DNA of 20,748 nucleotides from NCBI GenBank assembly GCA_019648995.1, contig BLXT01001930.1, forward strand, positions 98,623 to 119,370, read 5' to 3'. Below, piece after piece: positions 8,372 through 19,600 of this stretch. Both the position numbers and the translations under genes were made by a program. Source of the DNA: Plakobranchus ocellatus (Eukaryota > Mollusca > Gastropoda > Plakobranchidae). How positions within the stretch are numbered: the stretch's first letter is position 1; each line of letters opens with the position of its first letter. The notes below the pieces were generated by a model. That model was not told the DNA's origin, ran no database searches, and worked only from the letters and a program-made list of their open reading frames with translations.

Positions 8372-11300
8372 GTATGTCTGTGTCTTGTCTTAACGTGTAT
8401 ATGAAGAATTTGAATTTATTGCTCGTAAATTATTTTTGCTTTAAGTTTAAAGTTATATATGAGGTTTGGCCAAAACATTGGTGTGATCATTGTTATGATT
8501 GAAAGATTTTCTATCAACCATATTTGAAAAATTGAACCCATCAGTACATAAATCTTTTGACTGTAATGGTAAGAAGTAATGCTTTGTGTTTGAAAAATCA
8601 GTTTTGGATGTACATCTTTTTTGTTTAAATTAACCAAAGAACTTTCAAACATAACTATGAGAGCGTAATCATTGAAAAAGTGGTCACCTGTCAATAGTTG
8701 AAGAACATTCATCATGTAGTTAAGAAACACAGATCAATGTTTTTTACACGGATCTGCTCCTTACATCCAACTTTGCATTAGTTAAATGCCTCATTTAGAT
8801 TTAATTGGCCTTCTCCAGTTTGCAGCCAGATGAAGAGCAATATTGTCAGTGTCAAGTGTATGGACGATGTTGCTCATCATTTGGCTACAGCAGATAGCCA
8901 CTTTGATGGAAAAATTTGCACATGTCTTTTGTGCTTAATCTCATTTGTAAATTGTGGAGATCATTTTCAAACTGCGCTACAAACACAGCTGAGAACTTGC
9001 CTGGTAATTTTAAAACCAATCAGATTTAGTAAAACCACCTCATTGCATCTCTATTGACTCTTGTTTTCAGGAGCAATGTGTTGCCTTGTTGTTTCCAGCA
9101 CAGTGACCATGGCTGTGCCATTTTGCATCGGGAAGATCATTGATCTGATCCACAACTCAGACAAGGGACACATGATGTCTCAGCTGAATCAAGTCTGCAG
9201 TGTTCTCCTCTGCATCTTCATTCTTGGAGGAGTAGCCAACTTTGGACGTGTGTACATTCTGCAGACAGCAAGCCAAAGAATTGTGCGGAGGCTCCGAGGT
9301 ACGCTCTTCAATAGCATCATGCGTCAAGAGGTTGGTTTCTTTGACAAGAGTAAAACCGGTGAACTCATCAACAGGCTTTCATCAGACACAACGGTGGTGG
9401 CGAGCTCCCTGTCCCAGAACATATCTGATGGTCTGAGATCTCTCTTTCAAGTCACAGCAGGAATTGGCATGATGGTGAGTTTTATGAATGGCTCAGTGCG
9501 GTTTAGTTATATGTGTAGTTTGACATTGCCTATAACAGTGAGTTCTTTTAAATGGACTGAAGAACAGAACTCATTCCAAGTCTTGCTGAAAATTAAACTG
9601 AAGGTTTACTAATTTGAGTCAAGAATGGTTTCAGAACAGCAATTGAATTTAAGCAATTATTTAGATCGACAAGCTCTCTAACATCAGCAATTTATCTCTC
9701 AGTGATCTTTGCAAGCTCCCCAACAATCTCATAGCAATTATTTAGATCGACAAGCTCTCTAACATCAGCAATTTATCTCTCAGTGATCTCTGCAAACTCC
9801 CCAACAATCTCATAACGCTGTCTTTTATACCCATTGTCCACAGCTTCTAGAAAATACTAGTTATCCAATGCATAGGCTAATTAGTCAGTATAAACATAAA
9901 CAGCGCTTTCTGCAATAAAGTAGAATCTCCAAATTATGAAATCAAAGTTAGCTAAATATATAAGCTCTTTAACTCTCCTCCTTTGCATATAGACATGATA
10001 ATGTGGGAGCATATTTATTTCTTTGACTGATAAAAGCGGTCCAATCCTTTAAAAAAAGATCACTTAAAAAACCTTAAATGAGTGGCCTCACTATCAGAAG
10101 TAATCTTTACAATCCTATGTTTGCATTTATCCAGACTTAAATGAGTGGCTTCACTATCAGAAGTAATGTTTACAATCCTATGTTTGCATTATCCAGACTT
10201 AAATGAGTGGCTTCACTATCAGAAGTAATGTTTACAATCCTATGTTTGCATTTATCCAGACTTTTGTCTCACCTAAACTGGCTTTGATATCCCTGGGCAT
10301 TGTGCCACCTGTTGCCATCGGCTCTATCATTTATGGTCGCTACCTCAGGAAGATCACAAAACAGGTCCAGGATTCGCTAGCCAATGCCACACAGGTGAGG
10401 ACAAGTAGCTTATTTACACCAAATTGTGTCTATCCTCTTCTCTCTTGTTTTACTTCCTTAACTCTTTCCAGACTTATGCCGAAATATTGGCGCTAATTTT
10501 CACCTCGATCTAGTATTATGCTGTGTCACAAACACCAGAAATAAAATGTAGATAATATCTCTGATGTAGGACGTTGAGTTCTTTAGATCTATATAGACCT
10601 AGCTGAGAAATAACGGAACTCTGGAGATCGTGTGAAGAACAAAGAACTGAGTTTATTTAACTCAACAGCAAAAAATCAAATCAAACAATATTCACATAGG
10701 CCGTCGCTAAGAAAACTAGATCTAGCTCTATTAATCTGCGTAATCGCTATACAATGATCTCTCTGTGATCTCTACGAACTCTCTGCCTACTCTGTGTCTT
10801 CTCCGTGTGATACTGGTATATCTCTGAGTCTCTATCTGAGTCTGAGTCTTCACCAATCTTCTCCCGGTATTTATACCTTTTTCAAAAGAAAACTCTACAA
10901 ATTTCTGGAAATCTATCCCTAAATGCAAGCGTAGAATGTTCGAAAGTATAGATCTAGAATATTACATCATTATCCTAAAATAGCATAAAAGCAGTCTTCG
11001 AAAAGACATTAGGAAAAACCCCTGGGCTAAAAATAGAACATGAGTCACGTTCATTTTCGTAATGAATTCTCTTTCGCTTTGCATAAATTAACTCCCCTTA
11101 ACTGGTCCTTTCTAGAACTCTCGAGTTGGCGTGCGTTCAATAACAAAACCTAAGTCTAGTTTTTTGTTACATGCTAATATATTGGCGCTGACAGGTCGCT
11201 CTATTCTTGTCGCTTAAGCATGAATTCCTTCTGCATCCAAAAAAAAATCTGTTTTGAAAGAGTTAATAGCATCTCGAATTTTTAAAAGCTCAATTAACAC

Positions 11301-14300
11301 TCTAGGGCAGTGGTTGTGTCTGCTATGGATGTAAACGCTAGACCTGGGGCAAACAGAAATAATTAATAGGAGGACGTCTGAATTATAAGCCCAATAAAAG
11401 GAGATGCTGTTCATGCAAGTGATTCAGGAGCACCCATAATTTCTCAAGCACTTTTGTTCTCTGTCTCCATCCAAAAGGATTTGAGGGTTTGCCAAAACAT
11501 GGGCTGTCACCATAGTTATCTGTGAAAGATTTTCTACAAGCCCTATTTGAAAAAAAATGAACTCATCAATGCATAAATTTTGATTTGTGAGTGTAATGGC
11601 ATACAAAGTACTGCTTTAAGTTAAAAAAATCAGTTTTAAATGCATCTTTGCTGTCTAAATTAACCCAATAAGTTTTGTTCATAACTATGATGACAAAATC
11701 ACCAAAAAAAGTGGTCATCCATCAACAAATTAAGCTCTTTCACCACCAAATGAAGAGATACAGATACATTTTTTTTTTACATGAATCTACTCCTGCTATT
11801 CAAATCTGCATGAATATTACCTCACTGATACTCAATTGCGCTTTTCCTGTTTGTAACTGGAGATTCTTTTGTTGAAAATGCAGTAAAAAACGTGATGCAA
11901 TTTTGGGGTCCACGTTTTGGCAATAGCTTATTTACTAAAATAAGCTGATATTACCTCTGCATATGAAGCTGGGGAAAGCAATTTTGTTCTTTCTCTTTTC
12001 TCCTTCTTTCTATTTCAAAAACAAATAATGAATGTTAAACAAAGTTGATTTTGTTAACTTTGTGTATTTACTCTAAGTTGATAAAATTTCATCAAGTTTT
12101 TCGGCAAGTAATGGCACATTGTGTCTCTTCTCAATCACATATGCGTCATGGAAAAAATCATCCAACTTCCCCCCCCATTTTCTTGTGTCCCCAGGTTGCT
12201 GAGGAGAGAATAGCCACCATACGAACAGTGCGGGCTTTTGCCCATGAGAGGAAGGAATGTGAAGAGTACTCGGCAGGGATAGAATCAGTTTTGAAACTGT
12301 CCTATAAGGAATCTCTCGCTCGAGGATTTTTCTGGGGATTTGTGAGCAGTAGTTCTTGATGGCAGTTGATAGTTGTTGTTTAACATGTGCTCAAAGTTAT
12401 GGTAATGAATAATTATAAAACAACTGAGACCCAAAAAAAATTGAAATACAAATGGCTGTTATCTTTATAATCGTATATAAATATGTGGGAAATAGACAAG
12501 CAGGGACTGGCTTTTTTTTTTTTTTTTTACATTTGCATTGTTAATTTTTTTTAGCTTAGTGTGGAATAACAATGTGAACTGGAAAATGCTATGATGTTGC
12601 TTATTAACAGTTTTTATAAAGCTCTCTAAAAAAAAACAACCTCTTCAACAAATATAATACACCTTTCTCTTTTTATTTAAATAAATCATGTTGCATCTCT
12701 TAAGGTAAACCCTTAATTACAATCTTTAACACATTTTTTTTTGCTTTTTACAGACAGGATTTTCCGGCAATGTTATTGTAATGTCAGTGTTCTACTTTGG
12801 GGGCCTCATGATGCTCGAGTCGAACATCACCGTTGGGGATCTGTCATCCTTTCTCCTGTATGCCACTTATGTCGGAGTTGCTTTGGGAGGTGAGAAGAAC
12901 ATTTGAACAATAATAATAATGCCATGCTGAAATAATAAACAGGTTAATCACCCATCATCGACATTTATGTACTAGGTACGATACCCCAAACAAGCCTTGG
13001 CTTGTGCTCTCTGCCACTAATAAATGGCATTTCAATACAGTACAGCTCACCTACAACGGGACGTTGACACAAGCCCGTTATTTTCCCTTACATATCCTTT
13101 ATATTATATTTTCGCTAGAATGGCATCTACTACATGATAAACTTGCCTACAGTGGGACCCAGCTTCGTACTAAGGCCTAAGTCTAGGCCTATTGCCTTGT
13201 TGCACAATACTATTTTTAAGTTTTTTTCCGAACTTGAATAGTGATGCTAGCCACTACTAACTGTTGCCCGGTCAAGGCTACAGAGGGGTTTTTATTAGAT
13301 CTATACAAAAAAATTCAGACTAAATAGAAAATGAACAGATATACAAATTTAGATTTATTATTGCACAGATTGATTCGTCCTTTATGATTGCTTATTGACT
13401 CTAAAGTTTTTCCATAATGCATGATCAGATTTTAAAGTTTTGAGGTTAGATCTACGGTTGCTTGCTAGGCCGACTAGTTCCATTTTCGATAATACAGTTC
13501 AAACGGATCAAATTAAGCAATAAAAAACTCACCCTACGCTCTACTTCATGTTTCTAAATCTACCCAAGGCTATCTCAGGTTGAAATACAATAGACTCCGA
13601 TTTTTTTTACAAAGCTGTTTTCGAAAAGATGGGCTAAATCGTTGACACGCTGGTCTAGTGTTTAGACAGAAAAATGCAGTAACGTCTTATTGGTCCAGAG
13701 CCCGGAAACCAGGTGATGGCCGGTAGTGACGTTTCGCGGCAACAAGGCAATACATAGATTCGTGAAAAGGACTATAGGTCTGGAATGAATCTAAATTAAC
13801 ATCGGCATTGATACAAAGAAGATAAAGCCATGGTCTGTTTCGGTACTTTCATTCAAAACATTAGCCAATGAACACCTTGCGCATCGGGGGGGTGAAAGAG
13901 AATGATGCAACGCCGGCGACTTGGATTGGAAAAAAAGGCATGGGACTGAGTGGTGAATCATGGTCCGTCAGCCGCAGGCTAGTAAGAGGCGTGTGTGACT
14001 GTGACTGTCAGTGTGTGTGATTGGTAGTGTAAGACTAAGAGACTGGGGGTGGGGCTTAAGAGGAAAAGAGTAGGCGCATTCAACTTTTAAAGTCCTCGGG
14101 GTGCGTCTATTTTGTTCAATGCCTAGAGATCGCAATTAGGCCTACAACATTGTGGTTGTCACTCACTGATTTAATGAACAAAGAAAGCATCGATCTAGGT
14201 TTAGTGTGTTGCGAAATTGCCTCTTATTAGTCTTATCTCTCACTCTCACTCCGACGCTCGCAGGTTGCATTAACGAATGGATATCTAGATCTAAATAAAT

Positions 14301-16598
14301 TTTAAACCAATGTTTAATGCGGTCTTAACCTGTGTTCATCTAGCATGGAATCAGGAATAAGGAAATGTTTTCCTTTGGAAAAACCAAAATCATTGAGGAG
14401 GTGGACAAGAAAGTAAAGTCAAAAGCCCAGACCTGTCGAGATTATCTCACCGGGCCCTGGTGTCTAACGGTATCGACATGCTATTTGTAGTGCCCGGGCC
14501 CTGATGTCGAGTATGTTCGGCATGGCTTTGCGAATTTTTTAAAGTACGTTAACAATGTCATAGAATCTTCCGGTTTTCTCGGTTGTTTTCGTGAATTTCC
14601 GAACTTTACGGTGATACCCGATTTGCCGCGTTTCTCCTATTTTTAGTATTCAAAGTAACGGATTGAAGAAGGATACCTCCGAACCGGTCATCGGTCGATC
14701 TGTCATTCTGAACTCGTTTCCAACCCAAACAAATGCGGAATCATAGCTCATTGTGTTTGATACTTTTGAGTTTACAGAAGAGAGTGATGTTCAGCCATAT
14801 GAGCTGGAATCAGATGATGAAAATGAAAATTATTTCCATTCCTAATCGTTTCGAGAATGTTGGTTTTGTTCAACGAAAATTCTTGTCCCCAAACCTAAGT
14901 GCCCATCCGATCTCGATCTCTAGATCTAGATCTAGATTTAGAATGTAGACTAGATTTAGATCTAGAGATTCTAAGAAGTGACAGAGGTTGAAATTTCTTT
15001 CGAGATTGACCTTTGAATTTTGAGTGAAAAATCTAGGTCTAGTTATTATAATAAGGCAATAAATCGTCATATCGGGTTTCTGTAATTCTAGATCTACTCT
15101 GCTCACACGCCAATGACCCATGAATGAAGGTGAACAGTCAAATTAAAGATTTCATGATTCAGGGTGAGATAGATTAAGATTTAGACTAAAGAAGCAGGTT
15201 CAATAAAATGATTTTTTATTTTCGGTGACAAAATTTAATTCCAAATGTAATATATTTCTCAGGTTATAGATTCTGTAGATCTGCTTCTTATGGGTCTCTA
15301 CTGCCTGGAAATGCTTTCCGAAAATGGGAAATGCAGGGTATTTTTAAAAAATCGTTAAAAATCAACCACTACACTAAAAGAAATAAAATTAACACATTTG
15401 CAAAGCTCTGAAATTCCAAAATATGCACAGTGAAAATGAAGTTTTTACTACAATTTAGTAAAGCACTAGAATTTTTTAAAAACTGTCTGAAATGGCCAGT
15501 TTTCAAGAACCGGCGAGCCTTGAAATGACCAGTGCCCGGTGAGTTATGAGATTTCATCAGGAACACTTTATACATTCTTGAAAGACAAGGATGCTATCAT
15601 GTCAGCCCTCACCAAAGGCGACTTTCAACCTGATCAGAAGCGGCTGAAAACAACAGGCTATGAGGAATTGGATCGCTGTTTACATACGTGGTACAAGCAT
15701 TGTAAAACACCCATTTCTGGACCCACTTCAATACATAATGTAGCCTACCACTCCTACTAAAAAAAATTTAAAAAGGGAAGAAAAACACCACACAAAAGAA
15801 ATACTCACAAGAGAAAAAAAAAACAAAACCCACAAACCAATAAATATAGACAGACAAAAACAAATCACACACACACACAATGCAATGAAATAGTATAATA
15901 CAATGTACGCAATTGTCACGTTAAATACTAGCCGCTTATTAAAGGGAGATAATTTTAGTAAAGTGCGGTTTTCAAGGATTATCTTCCTTTTATTTTTACA
16001 ACGGGCCTTGCTTATAACGGGACTCTGCACCACGCCCTTATGGGTCCCGTTGTAGCCAAGTTCCACTGTACTCTTTAACAGCCATATTCAATCCTGTTGC
16101 TTATGCAGTTACCTTTATATGTACTTATATGTTGCTGAACAGTACGCATTTGCAGATTTTAAATGATTTTTCAGATAAATGTATTTCGTCACACAAAATT
16201 AATATGCAATAATTTGCAAGAGGTTATAATTGAGTAATGTCTCAGCTTTGAAAGATAAGCCTTTATGGTCAATGTTCATCAAGCAAATTCATACCAACTA
16301 GAGCGACTTGGTAAGACTGTGCAATTGTTTATCATCTCCTCCTTTTTTGTGGACTGCTTTTTGTAACGCCATCGTTTATTTTGTGTGATGTGGTCAGGGT
16401 TGACATCATTCTACACAGAGATGAACCGAGGGATTGCCGCAAGCCACCGGATTTGGCAGCTAATTGATAGGCAACCTTTGATAGGTGGGTTAGTAGTAAA
16501 GATTCAGGAAAAAATAGAGATTCCTCATTTGTGGATAGGTGTGTCAAGAAAGAAAGAGCAAAAGAAAGAGAGCGAGGGAGAGAAAAATACCTAGAGTA

Positions 16599-16675
<77 letters not shown>

Positions 16676-19600
16676 TGCCTAATGAGGTTGCAAACACATT
16701 ATGATTGGCAAATACCTGAATCATGGTAAAGGACTTTATCTCTTTGCTCTAAATGGGAAAATAGATTGTGAAGAAGGCAGAGTTAGAAAAGAAAATTTCA
16801 TTTAAAATACTAGGACATCAATAGGCAAAAAAGACAGGGATCATGCAATTTTCTTCAGAGTATCTTTAATATGCAAGTTATTTGTAGCACATGAACATCC
16901 GTGACTTGATTTTTCAGATCTTGATCCTGAAGCAGATGAAATATTCTAAAGTTCCACACAATTTCAGATCATCAACAATACTTTACATACAATGGCATTA
17001 TTTTTCTTATGGTGCTTGCACAAACTGAAAAAAAAATAGGACTCATTCCCAATCAATACTTATTTCCACAAATTAGTTAACGTAAAGTGTGAGTGAGCCT
17101 TCTCCAGAACTTCTCCTCTTCTCTCTTTCTCTCTCCCTGCTAAGAGCTGGATCACATAACCACACCAGCAATCACTCTACCCACACTGAGAGGAAACATA
17201 TCACTCAAGAATGTCTCCTTCAGCTATCCATCTCGCAGCGACATGCCCATCTTCTCAGACCTCAGTCTGGAGGTTCCTGCAGGATCTGTCACAGCGGTTG
17301 TGGGACCCAGTGGATCAGGAAAATCTACGCTAAGCTCTTTGCTCCTTCGTTTCTATGACCCACAGCAAGGTGAGAAGTTTATTCTAGATATTTAAACTCA
17401 CCATCTGAATCACTGACTTTCAATTCCACAAAAACTAAAAAAAAAAGAATGCCACCTTTTCCTTTTTTCAAAAAGACCTTTCATAAAATCCATCATCATG
17501 TTAAAAACTGAGCTGAACCATTGAAAATTTAGTAGTAATATGTTAGTCCAAAATTGCTGAAAGGACATGCTTAACAAAATAATAACATGAAAAGCAAAAA
17601 AAAATCACTGGAGATTTACTTTTCTATCATTGATCAGCTGTTTATTCACATGGCTGTGATGGCCAACCAGACTGACTGTAAAATAACATCTTTTGAATGG
17701 TAGAAATATCACATGATTTTTTTTACCGATTTAGTTGGGCGTGAAAACTCTGAGGAGTAAAAGAATGCTTAAGGGGATATAATTCCACCAATGCCCTGCT
17801 TATTTAGCCTGAAAACGGAAAAAAAAATATTGTGAAGCAAAAAAATCAGACGCAAATGATTTGATATTTGCATACTCATGGTTTTGTAAAATCTCTGCAA
17901 AACCTCAGCTCTGCTCATCTTGGCTGTTAACTGTTTCATTACATTGTGACCCTAATATGACACAGTTGTCTTACAGTAGTTAACAGCAGACCTGCCAACT
18001 TGTATCATTCTATAAGACACAGTTGTCTTACAGTAGTTAACAGCAGACCTGCCAACTTGTATCATTCTATTTTGTGGATTTCAATGTTGCACAAAGTCAG
18101 AGCGGCGCTGATTTTGTGTAAATTTGAAGGGCTCAGGAATTTCACTCCACAGCTCTTACTGACTCAACTGTGTAGAGCCCAAAAAACTCCATTTTATGTG
18201 GGGATTTTTTGTTGCATATTGTCTTTGTTTGTCCTTACTTTCTAACTCTTTGTATGTTTAAGTATGACTTCCGGTGGGCTTTGGATTCAGAGGGGAAATT
18301 ATTTAGTGAATACCAGCATTTGCATTTACATTTCTAGGTTATAATGTATTTATTTATGAATCCTATGATGGTGTGTATATTGCGAAACATTATGTATGTT
18401 TTCAGCTGTTGTTGATAAATGCTCATTTTGAGAATTGAGACCAGAAATATCCCCATAACAGTTTGGCTATATGCCTAATAAAGGGACTAGAAATGCAATA
18501 TTCACTCTGTCAATGCTTATGGCAAGGTGCATAGAAATGCAAAAAGATTTCCACCTCTGTTTCATTCATTTTTCTAAGGCCTCTGATAAAGTAAGACATG
18601 TAGAGCTGTTTAGTATGCTAGAAAAACCAATGGTAAAGATCTGAGAGTAATTAGAAATTTATACCTGGATCAAACAGCATCTGTAACAATTGAAGGAGAA
18701 AGTACTAATTTCAAATCCATCAAAAGAGTTGTGTGGCAGGTATGTGTAATGTCTCCTGATTTTTTTAATTTATAAAATGAAATAATCTTAAGGAATCTTG
18801 ATGATATTTCAAGGTTCAAAATAAATGGAGAGAATCTTAATAATCTCAGTTATGCAGATGATACAGTTTTAATAGCAGATTCTGGCGAACAACTATAAAA
18901 AAAACTTCTAGATACTGTAGTTTTAGAGAGCAGAAGAATGGGCCTGTCTTTGAATGTAAAGAAAAGGGAATGTATGGTCATCTCAAAGAAATCCTCTAAC
19001 CCCAAGTACAATCTTGTTAGCAAAGGCGAACAAATCAAACAAGTTACATAATTCAAATATCTAGGTTACCTGATAACATCAGATGGCAGATGCACAAATG
19101 AAATAAGTAAAAGAATAGCCATGGCCAAAGATACATTCCAAAAAAATGAAACCAATTCTGGCAAACAGAAATATAAGTATGCAAACCAAAACGAGGGTAA
19201 TGAAAACATATTATGTATGTCAATACTTTTTCATGGTAGTGAGTGTTGGACAATAAACAAAGAAATAGAGAAAAAACTAGAAGCAGTAGAGATGTGGTTT
19301 ATCCAAAGATATCATGGACAGAAAAAAAAAAGTCCAATGAATTGGTACTGAAAGAGGCTAATCTCAAACGATTTCTTATTAAAACCATAAGACAGAGGCA
19401 ACTGCAGTTTTTAGGCCATATTTGTCGATACATAGGTTTAAAACACTTAGCGATCACGGGATAGTTTGAAAGCAAACGCAATAGAGGTAGACAGAGAATA
19501 ACTTTTATTGAAAATCTTAAGTCATGGGCAACAGGCAAGGGTAGCAACAACAACTTTACTAAGTTAACTGAAAATAGGTTTGAGGAACATGATCGCCAAT

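Larger units (their letters stand above)
14345..15760 (+). pseudogene. Tigger-type transposase N-terminal remnant, interrupted
   Basis: The first piece (ATG at 14345) begins [12 protein letters not shown] and then needs a one-base frame change, in a run of A residues, to continue as [19 protein letters not shown] and RDY at 14445. The second piece resumes at 15548 as [20 protein letters not shown], followed by [18 protein letters not shown] and PISGP. These are the paired helix-turn-helix segments of CENP-B/Tigger transposases. The frame stops at TAA 15758-15760 and the DDE domain is missing. The 1098-bp insert between the pieces explains the break; across the junction the two pieces share one frame when the insert and one TTAT copy are disregarded. 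Confidence 0.78.
13038..16068 (+). mobile_element. Pogo/Tigger-like DNA transposon with nested insertion, in intron 5
   Basis: Terminal inverted repeats flanked by TA lie at both ends. The left is CAGTACAGCTCACCTACAACGGG (17 of 23 positions shared); the right, on the minus strand, is CAGTGGAACTTGGC then CTACAACGGG-type sequence. Subterminal CCCGTTAT/CCCGTTGTA motifs recur near both ends. Inside are two pieces of a Tigger-type transposase N-terminal domain on the + strand, at 14345-14445 and 15548-15724. The catalytic domain is absent, so the element is non-autonomous. Without the 1.1-kb insert it is about 1.9 kb. A second TIR-like sequence, TACAGTGGGACCCAGCTTCG at about 13150, may mark another related element or an internal duplication. 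The 3.5-kb host intron owes most of its length to this insertion. Confidence 0.75.

Noticed and set aside
8416-8730. 104-codon minus-strand frame
   Set aside because: It lies in intron 1 inside the unclassified repeat, is low in complexity and lacks motifs; the intron 3 copy of the repeat does not preserve the frame.
9475-9612. Extension of exon 2 through its donor
   Set aside because: GTGAGT matches the donor consensus, residues after it leave the family pattern, and exon 3 continues the pattern in phase.
9640-10260. CRISPR array from the tandem repeats
   Set aside because: Units are directly adjacent with no spacers, and the context is an animal intron.
2663-11171. One full-length LTR retrotransposon bounded by the two LTR copies
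   Set aside because: The flanking 5-bp duplications differ (TATTG and TGCTR), each LTR has its own, and the interval contains ABCB10 exons 1-3 instead of gag-pol.
12045-12194. Open frame upstream of exon 4 as a longer exon
   Set aside because: It ends in a C-rich tract with CCCCAG, a good acceptor, and the upstream residues do not resemble the family, whereas the residues just after it do.
14733-14948. 71-codon frame with SRSRSR tail
   Set aside because: The tail is the TAGATC/GATCTC microsatellite; the upstream part has no known motif in this frame.
15728-16066. 112-codon minus-strand hydrophobic frame
   Set aside because: It covers the right arm and inverted repeat of the Tigger-like element; hydrophobicity comes from A-rich DNA on the other strand.
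16332-16724. 130-codon minus-strand frame with a long Ser-Leu repeat
   Set aside because: It is produced by the (GA)n microsatellite and lies antisense to exon 6.
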